Part shown: one piece after another, positions 1-7,411 of the stretch
Layout: every line of letters starts with the position of its first letter
How positions within the stretch are numbered: the first letter of the stretch is position 1
NCBI RefSeq assembly: GCF_009797025.1
Contig: NZ_CP047027.1
Location: 1,860,001 to 1,924,000 of the forward strand
DNA from: Cellulophaga sp. L1A9
GTDB lineage: Bacteria > Bacteroidota > Bacteroidia > Flavobacteriales > Flavobacteriaceae
Direction of reading: 5' to 3'
Length of the DNA: 64,000 bases
Position numbers and translations under genes: made by a program
Notes under the pieces: model-generated
The model's database searches: none
Told to the model about the DNA's origin: nothing
Seen by the model: only the letters and a program-made list of their open reading frames with translations

Positions 1-255
1 ACTACTAAAACACAAAATAATTTTTCAAAAAAAATATGGGAGAGCCCAAAAAAAGGAAAAATTACTATCATAACAATGTCCGTAACTATATTGCTATTTC
101 TCATCTTGGGATTGATTGGTTTCTTAAATGCTAATAATGGAATTTTAAAAAATTTAGCGGTAGGACTTATCGTATTAAGTTTAGGGATGTTTGGTTTTTT
201 AAAAGCTGCAATCGAAATGTTTGAGAACCATAGAAAAGATAAAAACCCAGATTAA
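1..255 (+). CDS. Small membrane protein, C-terminal part (cut by window edge)
   Basis: Frame 1 is open from the first base to a TAA at 253-255, so the gene begins before the window. The visible 84 residues have a basic, hydrophilic N-terminal stretch of about 25 residues and two hydrophobic segments (roughly residues 26-43 and 50-66). They end in a charged tail. An internal ATG at 76 could start a 59-residue version, but nothing favours it. I do not recognise the family. A terminator-like hairpin with a T-run follows at 358-395. It belongs to a block that is repeated after the DUF3667 gene ending at 2018. Confidence 0.6.
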   Translation, partial: TTKTQNNFSKKIWESPKKGKITIITMSVTILLFLILGLIGFLNANNGILKNLAVGLIVLSLGMFGFLKAAIEMFENHRKDKNPD

Positions 256-284
256 TTTCTAGAATTAATAATGTTGAATAGAAA

Positions 285-395
285 AGCCAGTTGCCAAAAA
301 AGAACTGAGCTAAAAAACAAACAAACTCTTCCTTAATCTAAGACAAGACTACTCTACGCTCATAGACTCTAAATTCAGATTCTTGAGCTTTTTTT
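285..395 (+). repeat. Intergenic repeat block with terminator, copy 1
   Basis: This block resembles 2028-2131: both run from a CTAAAAAACAAACAAACTC core to a GAGC plus T-run end. In this copy GCTCA (358-362) pairs with TGAGC (384-388), AGA pairs with TCT inside, and seven Ts follow. It therefore looks like a rho-independent terminator for the gene ending at 255. The same block lies behind two unrelated genes, which suggests it moved or was copied with the flanking repeats. Confidence 0.6.
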
Positions 396-563
396 ATGCA
401 ATGAATCTGCTATTTATCCAGGCCCTATACGCTCACCGCTCAACCCTAAACTTAGCTTCTATATATTCTTAATAATAATCTACATACGTATCATTATACA
501 TTAACTTATACCCAGCTGTACGTTCCCACACATTCCCTACAATAGGTTTAAGCTGCACAGTAA

Positions 564-835
564 ATTGCAAAGTCAGTAGGTTGGCCTAGATTCCTGGCAG
601 GATTGTTATTTCCACCGAAAAGAGCGTTAAAAATCAAATGCTGTTTGAGCGATAGCGAGTTCATTTGATTTAGCGAATAAGGATATGAAATATATCCGAA
701 GGGGCAAGCCTTGATTTTCCCGCCTGCCGGCAGGCAGGTTTGGTTCGTTTTTTTATCAAGAAAAAAATGAACAGGTACCCAAAACTTATAAAAATAAACT
801 CCAGTTACTACACGCATAGCGCTCCACCCTAAGTT
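564..835. repeat. Dispersed ~272 bp palindromic repeat element, copy 1
   Basis: Nearly identical to 2384-2655, offset exactly 1820 bp. It contains a 10-bp perfect inverted repeat (631-640 with 662-671) and a 14-bp perfect palindrome GCCTGCCGGCAGGC (722-735). The minus strand shows an open frame of 89 codons. Its translation is low in conviction, has no start signal and depends on the repeat, so I treat it as non-coding. The element looks like the REP or MITE-like intergenic repeats of Flavobacteria. That family link is from memory, not a search. Confidence 0.7.
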
Positions 836-880
836 TAGCTCTTATAAATTCTTACCTATTACACCAAGATACTTACCATT

Positions 881-1044
881 GTCTCTTAAAAACGTTCTAA
901 TATTGAAAATACCCGATTATGTAGTCCTAAAAAGTGTATTTTAATGATTAAACAACGAATTATATATAATATTTACCGCTTTTACTAAAAACTGTAGTGT
1001 AGCCAATTCTTTTTATTTTACTTTAGTAGCTACAAGTGATTGCA
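881..1044. repeat. Intergenic repeat block, copy 1 (follows the 272 bp element)
   Basis: Closely similar to 2233-2389, including the stretch from GTCTCTTAAAA through TTTACCGCTTTTACTAAAAA to AGTAGCTA and ATTGCAA. In this copy the block lies after the 272 bp element. In the second copy it lies immediately before it, so the blocks are arranged as a mosaic rather than one simple duplication. A shortened third version is at about 2690-2760. The rest of 256-1137 holds no gene that I can support. Confidence 0.6.
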
Positions 1045-1073
1045 ACGCTCCCCAACTTTTAAAAAAAAATTAT

Positions 1074-1099
1074 ATACTTACGTATATTGATACGTTGGC
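1074..1099 (+). promoter_or_regulatory. Shared 26 bp upstream block, copy 1
   Basis: This 26-base segment matches 4922-4947 at 22 of 26 positions. It contains an inverted repeat ACGTAT-ATTG-ATACGT and ends in GTTGGC. In both places it sits shortly upstream of a membrane-protein gene (39 bp before the ATG at 1138, 38 bp before the ATG at 4985) and is preceded by a short C-rich run. It may be a promoter or leader that travels with the genes, or a recombination boundary. Neither is proven. Confidence 0.4.
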
Positions 1100-1137
1100 A
1101 TTCATGGTGAAAAAAGAAAAACTTAAACTAATCAAAT

Positions 1138-1251
1138 ATGGAAAAAGAAAAACCAAAAAAAAGTAAAGGAAATTTCTATACTGGTCTCATTGTTGGCTTT
1201 ATTTTATGGGCTGTGATTAGAGAATTTTTATGGCCAATGATTTCTAATTAA
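1138..1251 (+). CDS. 37-residue single-pass membrane peptide
   Basis: ATG at 1138 opens 37 codons ending in TAA at 1249. The first 11 residues are strongly basic (lysine-rich). A hydrophobic segment of about 15 residues follows (around residues 15-29, GLIVGFILWAVI). The C-terminus is short. The gene lies 26 bp upstream of the DUF3667 gene and downstream of the shared 26 bp block, so the two are probably cotranscribed. The family is unknown. The basic N-terminus, one membrane segment and tight linkage favour a real small protein over chance. Confidence 0.45.
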   Translation: MEKEKPKKSKGNFYTGLIVGFILWAVIREFLWPMISN

Positions 1252-1277
1252 TTACTCAATCAAAGTGAACAACTAAA

Positions 1278-2018
1278 ATGAATGAAGAAATACATTATAA
1301 ACAATGTAAGAAATGCGGAACAGAATTGACCGATGCCTTTTGCTGTAGATGTGGAAGCCCTAAGACTTTACCAAAAATTAATGGAAAATATGTTATTTCA
1401 GAAGTAGTTAGTGTGTTAAACTTTGATAAAGGAATTTTCTATACGGTAAAAGAACTACTTATAAGACCAGGAGAAAACGTTCATAAATTTATTCATAGCG
1501 ATAGGAAAAGACTTGTAAAACCTATTATATTTCTAATAGTTTGCTCGTTTATTTACAGTTTAACACAACAACTTCTAAAATTTGAGGATGGTTATGTTAA
1601 TGCTAGTGGTTTTGGAGATTCAGCAATTACAAATGTTTACGAATGGATAAAAAAAAACTACGGCTATGCAAATATTCTAATGTCAATTTTCATCGCGTTT
1701 TGGATTAAACTTTTTTTTAAAAAATATAATTACAATTTTTTCGAAATTATAATCCTATTGAGTTTTGTAATGGGTATAGGAATGTTGATTTATACAGCAT
1801 TTGGCATGATTGAAAGTATTATTAAAATAAGAATATTACAGTTTGGTGCGATTTTAGGGTTTATATATACTTCTTGGGCAATAGGACAGTTTTTTGACAA
1901 AAAGAAAAAAATGAATTATTTGAAAGGCATAGTAGCCTATATTTTAGGAATGATTACATTTTATTTTCTTGTGGTAATGTTAGGGATAGGTATTGATGTA
2001 CTAATGAAATTCCAATAG
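1278..2018 (+). CDS. DUF3667 membrane protein with zinc ribbon
   Basis: This 246-residue protein begins with a zinc-ribbon-like motif (Cys10, Cys13, Cys22/23, Cys25). An amphipathic stretch with the RPGENVHKFIHSDRKRLVKP pattern typical of DUF3667 follows. Four or five membrane segments then run to the C-terminus (about residues 82-100, 128-148, 155-178, 185-203 and 218-240). The family is common in Bacteroidetes and its function is unknown. The gene follows the 37-residue membrane peptide and is followed by the second copy of the terminator block. I am confident of the family and not of any role. Confidence 0.8.
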   Translation: MNEEIHYKQCKKCGTELTDAFCCRCGSPKTLPKINGKYVISEVVSVLNFDKGIFYTVKELLIRPGENVHKFIHSDRKRLVKPIIFLIVCSFIYSLTQQLLKFEDGYVNASGFGDSAITNVYEWIKKNYGYANILMSIFIAFWIKLFFKKYNYNFFEIIILLSFVMGIGMLIYTAFGMIESIIKIRILQFGAILGFIYTSWAIGQFFDKKKKMNYLKGIVAYILGMITFYFLVVMLGIGIDVLMKFQ

Positions 2019-2027
2019 ACAACGAAT

Positions 2028-2131
2028 GGCATCAAAGAACTGATCTAAAAAACAAACAAACTCTTCCTTAATCTGAGGCAATACTACTCTAGGCTCATAG
2101 ATTCTAAAATCAGGATCTCTGAGCTTTTTTT
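2028..2131 (+). terminator. Intergenic repeat block with terminator, copy 2
   Basis: Second copy of the block at 285-395. Here the hairpin is stronger: GCTCA-T-AGATTCT (2093-2105) pairs with its complement up to GAGC at 2124 with one mismatch. Seven Ts follow (2125-2131). It would terminate the DUF3667 gene. Confidence 0.65.
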
Positions 2132-2232
2132 ATTCAATTTATTTCCTACTTATCTAGTTACTACACTCACAGCGCTCCACCCTAAGCTTAGCTCCTACAG
2201 GATCTTACCTAATAATCCAAATGATTATCTTT

Positions 2233-2383
2233 GTCTCTTAAAACCTTTCTAATACTGAAAATACCCGATTATTAAGATTTAAAGAGTGTATTTTAAACAA
2301 CTAATTATATATATTATTTACCGCTTTTACTAAAAACTGTAGTGTAGCCAATTCTTTTTATTTTACTATAGTAGCTAACAGAG
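2233..2383. repeat. Intergenic repeat block, copy 2 (precedes the 272 bp element)
   Basis: Similar to 881-1044. It runs directly into the second 272 bp element through the shared ATTGCAA junction. A short block with the words CGCTC(C/A)ACCCTAAG recurs at about 425-470, 806-860, 2160-2210 and 2628-2678, always as a lead into these longer blocks. Confidence 0.55.
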
Positions 2384-2655
2384 ATTGCAAAGTCAGTAGG
2401 TTGGCCTAGATCCCTGGCAGGATTATTATTTCCAACGTAAAGAGCGTTAAAAATCAAATGCTGTTTGAGCGATAGCGAGTTCATTTGATTTAGCGAATAA
2501 GGATGTGAAATATATCCGAAGGGGCAAGCCTTGATTTTCCCGCCTGCCGGCAGGCAGGTTTGGTTCGTTTTTTTATCAAGAAAAAAATGAACATGTACCC
2601 AAAACTTATAAAAATAAACTCCAGTTACTACACTCCCTGCGCTCAACCCTAAGCT
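2384..2655. repeat. Dispersed ~272 bp palindromic repeat element, copy 2
   Basis: Copy of 564-835 at constant offset 1820, with only scattered substitutions. The same GCCTGCCGGCAGGC palindrome is present (2542-2555). A minus-strand open frame of 110 codons crosses this copy and its flanking block. It is the repeat read through, not a credible gene. The rest of 2656-2882 holds a degenerate third version of the flanking block and no gene. Confidence 0.7.
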
Positions 2656-2882
2656 TACCTCCTACGGGTTCTTACCATTTAGCTCACATACTTGTCTTTA
2701 TCTCTTAAAACTGTTTTAGTATTGAAAATACCCTGTTATTTTCCCTTAAATCATGCATTTCAACGATTAATAGGAACACTTTAAAGAAAACTCTGTTACC
2801 TCTGTGGAAAACCGCAAGTATACCATTTGCACTCCTATTACCTTCGATTTAACGAAAATTTTCAAAATAAAAAGAGGAAAAC

Positions 2883-3278
2883 ATGTGGTATAAAATTATG
2901 GAAGTAACGGAATGGTTTGGTGAAATGTCCGAGCGATACCGACTAGTTAAAGATTTTAATCGAGCTGCAAAAAATTCATTTATAGTAGGGGTTGCTCCAA
3001 CACTGCTAGAAGCAAAAATAACTAAAGGAGATAGCAATTATCGCCATGCATTTTCAAAGTGGATGGGCGGGGGTTTTAGAATTAAAGCTCTTTCTGGACG
3101 TGCTTTAGAAAAAAATGAACTTGTAGAAATAGGTCGCGTGGTATTAGATAATGAAATTCTTACTAGAAAAATGATTTCACTTGGTTGGGACACTTTAGAA
3201 GTCCATGCAAATGAAGGATACAATGGAGCAAAGTGGGCACTAAAAGACCACGCCAAAATAGGAGGCTTTATAAATTAA
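2883..3278 (+). CDS. Conserved hypothetical protein, 131 aa
   Basis: The ATG at 2883 has a GAGG-like ribosome binding site eight bases upstream. A second ATG at 2898 is also possible. The protein is soluble and has no signal peptide. It is rich in conserved-looking blocks such as YRLVKDFNRAAKNSF, GVAPTLLEA and LGWDTLEVH. I recall similar flavobacterial hypotheticals but no function. It is the first gene of a three-gene unit: the J-domain-like membrane protein starts 5 bp after its stop, and a small membrane protein follows. Confidence 0.7.
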   Translation: MWYKIMEVTEWFGEMSERYRLVKDFNRAAKNSFIVGVAPTLLEAKITKGDSNYRHAFSKWMGGGFRIKALSGRALEKNELVEIGRVVLDNEILTRKMISLGWDTLEVHANEGYNGAKWALKDHAKIGGFIN

Positions 3279-3283
3279 TAAAC

Positions 3284-3712
3284 ATGAAAAATATTCTATT
3301 ACAAGGTGCTAAAGATAGTATTACAGTTACCGAACTAACTAATCAAGATACATATTCACTTTCAATTTGGTTTTGGATTGCAACTGTAGAGTTAGTAATC
3401 ATCACTTATCTACTCCTAAGATCAAATAAGAAAAAAAATGAATTACAATTTGCCAATTTATCGAAGGATAAAGTAAGAAATGCTAAAAATTCAAATATAG
3501 ATATGGATAATCTAATGAATAGCATAAATGGTTCAAAGGATTTGTACAAAGAATTAAGCAGAGCATGCCACCCAGATCGTTTCATAAACACAGACAAGCA
3601 AAAAATGGCTGAAGATCTTTTTCAAGAAATTTCTAAGAACAGGAGAGACTATGAAAAATTAAACGCTTTAAAACAAATAGCAATAACTAATCTAAATATC
3701 AACTTTAAATAA
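3284..3712 (+). CDS. Membrane-anchored J-domain-like protein
   Basis: The start chosen is ATG 3284, 5 bp after the previous stop. An in-frame start at 3233 would overlap the upstream gene and is less likely. The 142 residues have one membrane segment (about 27-46), a basic linker, and a C-terminal helical region carrying HPD at residues 96-98 in the context RACHPDRF. HPD is the Hsp70-activating signature of J-domains. The surrounding helices are shorter than in canonical DnaJ, so this is J-domain-like by inference. It would place a J motif at the inner membrane face, possibly to recruit DnaK. Confidence 0.65.
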   Translation: MKNILLQGAKDSITVTELTNQDTYSLSIWFWIATVELVIITYLLLRSNKKKNELQFANLSKDKVRNAKNSNIDMDNLMNSINGSKDLYKELSRACHPDRFINTDKQKMAEDLFQEISKNRRDYEKLNALKQIAITNLNINFK

Positions 3713-3719
3713 ATAAAAT

Positions 3720-3926
3720 ATGGACGATGGAGCAGTAGTAATTATCCAACTAGTATTAAGAATTGTAGGCCTTTTTGTTTGCGTAAATAAAGCAGGAGAA
3801 CTAAATAGAAGTACCGGAGGGTGGGGCTTTTTTGGCTTTGTATCTCCAATTTTAGCAATGATTTGGATTCATTTTATGAAGCCAATAATTAAATGGGATG
3901 AAAATGTTAACATAAATAAACCATAA
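3720..3926 (+). CDS. Small two-segment membrane protein
   Basis: 68 residues with two hydrophobic segments (about 5-22 and 36-53) joined by a glycine-rich turn (STGGWGFFGF). It starts 7 bp after the J-domain-like gene and is probably the third gene of that transcript. I do not recognise a family. Length and spacing suggest an integral membrane partner of the J-like protein. Confidence 0.55.
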   Translation: MDDGAVVIIQLVLRIVGLFVCVNKAGELNRSTGGWGFFGFVSPILAMIWIHFMKPIIKWDENVNINKP

Positions 3927-4012
3927 AAAATGAACCTCAGCCCTTACCATAACTAAAATACAATAAAAGCTAAACATTTATAACAGATCATATTAATCAA
4001 ACACACACTATT

Positions 4013-4726
4013 ATGACCAAAACCAAACTTATACCATTAGTACTACTAGCGGTAACTTTTACAAGTTGCTCCTCTACAAAAAATTTAAAATTCTCACAGA
4101 AAGCAGATGATATTGTAACTACAACATCATTAAAAGAATTTCTAGATTCCAACAAAAAACCGAAGGTAGTATTACGAATTAATGAAGGCTCTGTTAGTGC
4201 AAACGTTACCGAAGACCAAAACAATGATTATTTGTACAATGCCATTGAAAACCAATTATTAGCTAGTGGTTTTATCGTTAGAGACCGCCAACTTTTTAAT
4301 CAAATTATTGGGAACAAAGAAAATAATATTGATTATCAAAAGCTTAAAGAAAAATCTGATACCGATCTAATTCTAGAACTCACAAAGCTAAACCCACAAG
4401 TTACTTATGAAACTAACAAGTATTATGATAAAAATGACCGTGAACGTATTGAAAGTTTCTACACCTATAAAAGGTATGGCGCCGCGGTTGAGTTTAAAGT
4501 AGTACTTATTAAAAGCAATGAATTTGCCGGTGTATATAAGTTTAACTACACTCCTTGTTCTCAAGGCAAAGGCTGCTCTATCTCAAAATCTACTAGTCAA
4601 TTGCGCAAGGAACGCAGTAAGCAAGAACGGTATAAGACTGAAGCGTATGAAGGCGTAGAACGCGATGAACTAGAAGTTTTTATAAAAGATGCGACTCAAA
4701 AACTAGTGAATGAAATGATGAAGTAG
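4013..4726 (+). CDS. Lipoprotein, CsgG/LpoB-like fold possible
   Basis: The 237-residue protein has a signal peptide ending in a lipobox (TSC, Cys19), so it is probably lipid-anchored in the envelope. The middle region alternates predicted strands and helices. The pattern (YLYNAIENQLLASGFIVRDRQLFNQII, then a DTDLILELTKL strand) recalls the nucleotide-free fold of CsgG, FlgT and LpoB-type lipoproteins. That is my reading of the pattern, not a match. The C-terminal third is rich in Arg, Lys and Glu. It has its own upstream gap and no close partner gene. Confidence 0.6.
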   Translation: MTKTKLIPLVLLAVTFTSCSSTKNLKFSQKADDIVTTTSLKEFLDSNKKPKVVLRINEGSVSANVTEDQNNDYLYNAIENQLLASGFIVRDRQLFNQIIGNKENNIDYQKLKEKSDTDLILELTKLNPQVTYETNKYYDKNDRERIESFYTYKRYGAAVEFKVVLIKSNEFAGVYKFNYTPCSQGKGCSISKSTSQLRKERSKQERYKTEAYEGVERDELEVFIKDATQKLVNEMMK

Positions 4727-4823
4727 AATTGCCCAGAATTGCAGAAGATAAACTACAAGATTATATTATTCTAAACAGTGTAGTTCAACGATTAAATAAA
4801 CTATTATAAAGAAAATATCCCGT

Positions 4824-4843
4824 TTCTGCGGAAAACCGCAGAA
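4824..4843. repeat. GC hairpin within an intergenic repeat remnant
   Basis: TTCTGCGG and CCGCAGAA form an 8-bp perfect stem around an AAAA loop. A degenerate version (CTGTGGAAAACCGCA) lies at about 2800-2815 in the other repeat region. There is no T-run, so it is not an obvious terminator. It marks this gap as part of the same repeat family. Confidence 0.45.
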
Positions 4844-4921
4844 TAGGTGTTTTTATTAAATCTACATTAGTATCTGTAAGAAATTACAACTCTCCCCCAC
4901 ACAGCAAAAATTAATAAATAC

Positions 4922-4947
4922 ATACTTGCGTATATAAATACGTTAGC
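4922..4947 (+). promoter_or_regulatory. Shared 26 bp upstream block, copy 2
   Basis: Matches 1074-1099 at 22 of 26 positions and ends in GTTAGC. It lies 38 bp before the ATG at 4985. A C-rich run (CTCTCCCCCACA) precedes it, as in copy 1. It is probably a mobile leader, promoter or cassette boundary. Confidence 0.4.
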
Positions 4948-4984
4948 AAACTTTTAAAAAAACACTAACCAAAACAAACCAACT

Positions 4985-5887
4985 ATGAACGCTTTTTTTG
5001 GCTTTTTAGCTCTTGCACTTTTCATTGCTTTAATCGTAGGACTTATTAAACCCTCAATAATTTTAAGATGGTCAAAAAAACCAACAAGACTTAAAGTTTT
5101 CGGATTTTGCATTATCGGATTTATTGGCATGGTAATTATTTCAATCGTGACAACAGATAAAGATGAAATGGCTATATCCAATATCGAATCTGCAAATAAA
5201 TATATTGAGAAGGGGAAATATGAAAATGCAATGACATATCTTAAAAAGGTAAAAGAAGACAATTCTCTGTATCAAGAAGCTCAACAAATTATTAAAAAAA
5301 CGGATAGTTTAATCAAACTAACTGAAGAAGAAAAATTGTTGGCCAAAAATGCGGAAATAGCAAAAACAAAGGAGGAAGAAAAAATAAAGCAAAAAGAGCA
5401 ACTTAACCGTGAATTAAAATCTATTGCGGATGGTATTGACTTTTCAAGTTACAGAGAAAATGTCGAATCTCTTCAAATAGAATTAATATTATTTACTTCC
5501 TGGGCAAAAACAATCGCAGACGGAGAAAATTCAGATGACACAGGAATTAAAAATCTTGCCACCCAATTAAAATCTAAAGTTGTAAAATTACAAGTGCGAG
5601 AATTTCCGATCTTAAGAAAAGAATATACAAAAATAGTTGCCAAAAAAATATGGGAAAATGATATTGACGTAACTTCAAGCAGTAGAGGGAATCGATATAT
5701 AAATTTTTCGGGAGGAGTTTTCGCAGCGAACAAGAATAAACAGGAATTTCAAGAACAGGTAAATGAAGTTTTGAAAATGTTTAGATTTAACCAATCGCGC
5801 TACAGATGGTATAAAGGAGCTGATAAATATACGTATTATACAATATACGAGGGTAAAGACTCCGATTTAATGTCGTTTGACAAATAA
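4985..5887 (+). CDS. Membrane protein with TPR-like/coiled-coil cytoplasmic region
   Basis: The 300 residues begin with two membrane segments (about 4-22 and 36-54). A short helical repeat follows (IESANKYIEKGKYENAMTYL), resembling a single TPR-like unit, then a Lys/Glu-rich coiled coil (about 105-150). The C-terminal globular domain of about 140 residues has the words VAKKIWENDIDV and INFSGGVF. I cannot name a family. It sits alone between repeat-bearing gaps and shares its upstream block with the 1138-2018 pair. Confidence 0.65.
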   Translation: MNAFFGFLALALFIALIVGLIKPSIILRWSKKPTRLKVFGFCIIGFIGMVIISIVTTDKDEMAISNIESANKYIEKGKYENAMTYLKKVKEDNSLYQEAQQIIKKTDSLIKLTEEEKLLAKNAEIAKTKEEEKIKQKEQLNRELKSIADGIDFSSYRENVESLQIELILFTSWAKTIADGENSDDTGIKNLATQLKSKVVKLQVREFPILRKEYTKIVAKKIWENDIDVTSSSRGNRYINFSGGVFAANKNKQEFQEQVNEVLKMFRFNQSRYRWYKGADKYTYYTIYEGKDSDLMSFDK

Positions 5888-6078
5888 AGATGAATAAATA
5901 ACTGTGCTTAACCATGTATAAAAAAAATAGACGATTCAGTGCTAAAATATAAGCCATTAGTTAGGATTAACCTTTGTGCTTTACTGAAAGTTTAGTGCTT
6001 CGAAATCTCCTACTTGTTAAATACTTACCATTAGCAGCAATTTGAAAAAGTCAGAAAACACATTATAAAAAGTAAATT

Positions 6079-6813
6079 ATGAATAAAACCCTGTGGATTT
6101 TACCTGTTCTAATTTTATTAAGTTGTAAAGAAAATAAAGAATCAATTACAAAAACTAAAACTGAAATTATAAAGGATACAATACTAGAAAAACCTATGAA
6201 AGCTAAACCGAAGTACAAAATAGATTTCGACGCTACAAAAATATTAAACTTCACGGTTGAGAATACTGAATTTTCCAGCCTAAAAGCTTTGACACAAAAA
6301 TTATCTGACTATTCTACTCAAGAACTAGAAGACTTACCAAACTTCATCAGATTGACAATGTCTATTGTCGTACCATTCGATATTTCGAAAAAGAATCTTG
6401 AAAATACTCTTAAATCCATCGTTCATGAGGAAACAGAAAAAAATAATGACATTGATGAAATTCTAATATTTGCTTATGATGATAAAAAGGACATCGGAAC
6501 TGGTTATACATTCGGGAAATTACTATGGGCGCCCAATGCTAAAATAGGAAATGTAACACCTGAAATAGCCCTAAAAAATGTTCGAACGAATTATCGATTT
6601 GATATAATCATCAAAGAAAAAGTTGGTAATATTAAAAAAGAGGATTTGCCCACAAAAAGAGAATTAGAAATTTACAACGAAATGATGGATGAAAAGTATA
6701 TTGGAATGGACGATGATGTAATCCGAGATATTGTAATGAAAAAATTCAAAATTAAAACTGAGAAAGAATACGAAAATATTTATTTAAAAGTTGGTGTTTA
6801 TAAAATTTTTTAA
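6079..6813 (+). CDS. Lipoprotein of unknown function
   Basis: 244 residues with an N-terminal signal ending in LLSC (Cys16), so a predicted lipoprotein. The linker after the lipid anchor is rich in Lys and Thr. The central part contains a block (YDDKKDIGTGYTFGKLLWAP) that recurs in uncharacterised Bacteroidetes lipoproteins as far as I recall. The C-terminus is acidic and helical. No partner gene overlaps it. The start is at the only ATG compatible with the signal peptide. Confidence 0.6.
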   Translation: MNKTLWILPVLILLSCKENKESITKTKTEIIKDTILEKPMKAKPKYKIDFDATKILNFTVENTEFSSLKALTQKLSDYSTQELEDLPNFIRLTMSIVVPFDISKKNLENTLKSIVHEETEKNNDIDEILIFAYDDKKDIGTGYTFGKLLWAPNAKIGNVTPEIALKNVRTNYRFDIIIKEKVGNIKKEDLPTKRELEIYNEMMDEKYIGMDDDVIRDIVMKKFKIKTEKEYENIYLKVGVYKIF

Positions 6814-6968
6814 CGCTAGTCTAAAAAAAAATTTACAAAAAAATGTAGATTTTAAAATTAAATAAGGATTATTGCTTGTTCTATTATATCTAAATTTCCT
6901 TTTGGGTATTCCTTGCACATAAACACCTAACTTTCTAGACACGTAAAGGTTGCAAAACAAATAAAATC

Positions 6969-7226
6969 ATGATGATATCTTCCGAGGAATTAAGAAAGCA
7001 CGCTAAATTATTTTTTCTAGAGTTTAAAGACCCTAGATTTAATTTATCAATAATAGAATCCAAAGCTCTTTCATATGTAAAAAAGAACGACAACTTCAAA
7101 TACAAAGATGTCGTTAATTCAAGCATACTTATTGACTTATTGAGCGATGATTATGGGTACATAGAAAAAGATAAAAATAATGTGCATTACGTATTTACTC
7201 AAAAAGGGCTTGATTATCTAAAATAA
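6969..7226 (+). CDS. Small cytoplasmic protein, winged-helix-like
   Basis: 85 residues with no signal or membrane segment. The pattern of three helices followed by a GYIEKDKNNVHYVFTQKGLDYL hairpin resembles a winged-helix wing and could bind DNA, but no family is recognised. ATG at 6969 or the adjacent 6972 can start it. It stands alone, about 155 bp after the previous gene. Confidence 0.5.
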   Translation: MMISSEELRKHAKLFFLEFKDPRFNLSIIESKALSYVKKNDNFKYKDVVNSSILIDLLSDDYGYIEKDKNNVHYVFTQKGLDYLK

Positions 7227-7411
7227 TGAATTAAGAAACCTTTTAAAATAGTACTCTAAAACTAGTCTTGATTTAATTTCTAATTATCTATTTTTTAAGT
7301 GGATTATGAAGTCGTTAAGTCTTTAATATCTATCTTCAAAGTAAAAAATCACCTTTCAGTAGGTTGGCAGAAAATGAGCTAGGCCTAATCGTTAGTGACA
7401 ATTCAAAAAAA

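Noticed and set aside
548..817. Minus-strand open frame of 89 codons
   Set aside because: It lies inside the 272 bp repeat. The frame comes from the repeat palindrome and shows no start signal or family pattern.
2314..2646. Minus-strand open frame of 110 codons
   Set aside because: Same repeat read through with its flanking block. The product resembles the frame at 548-817 only because the DNA is duplicated.
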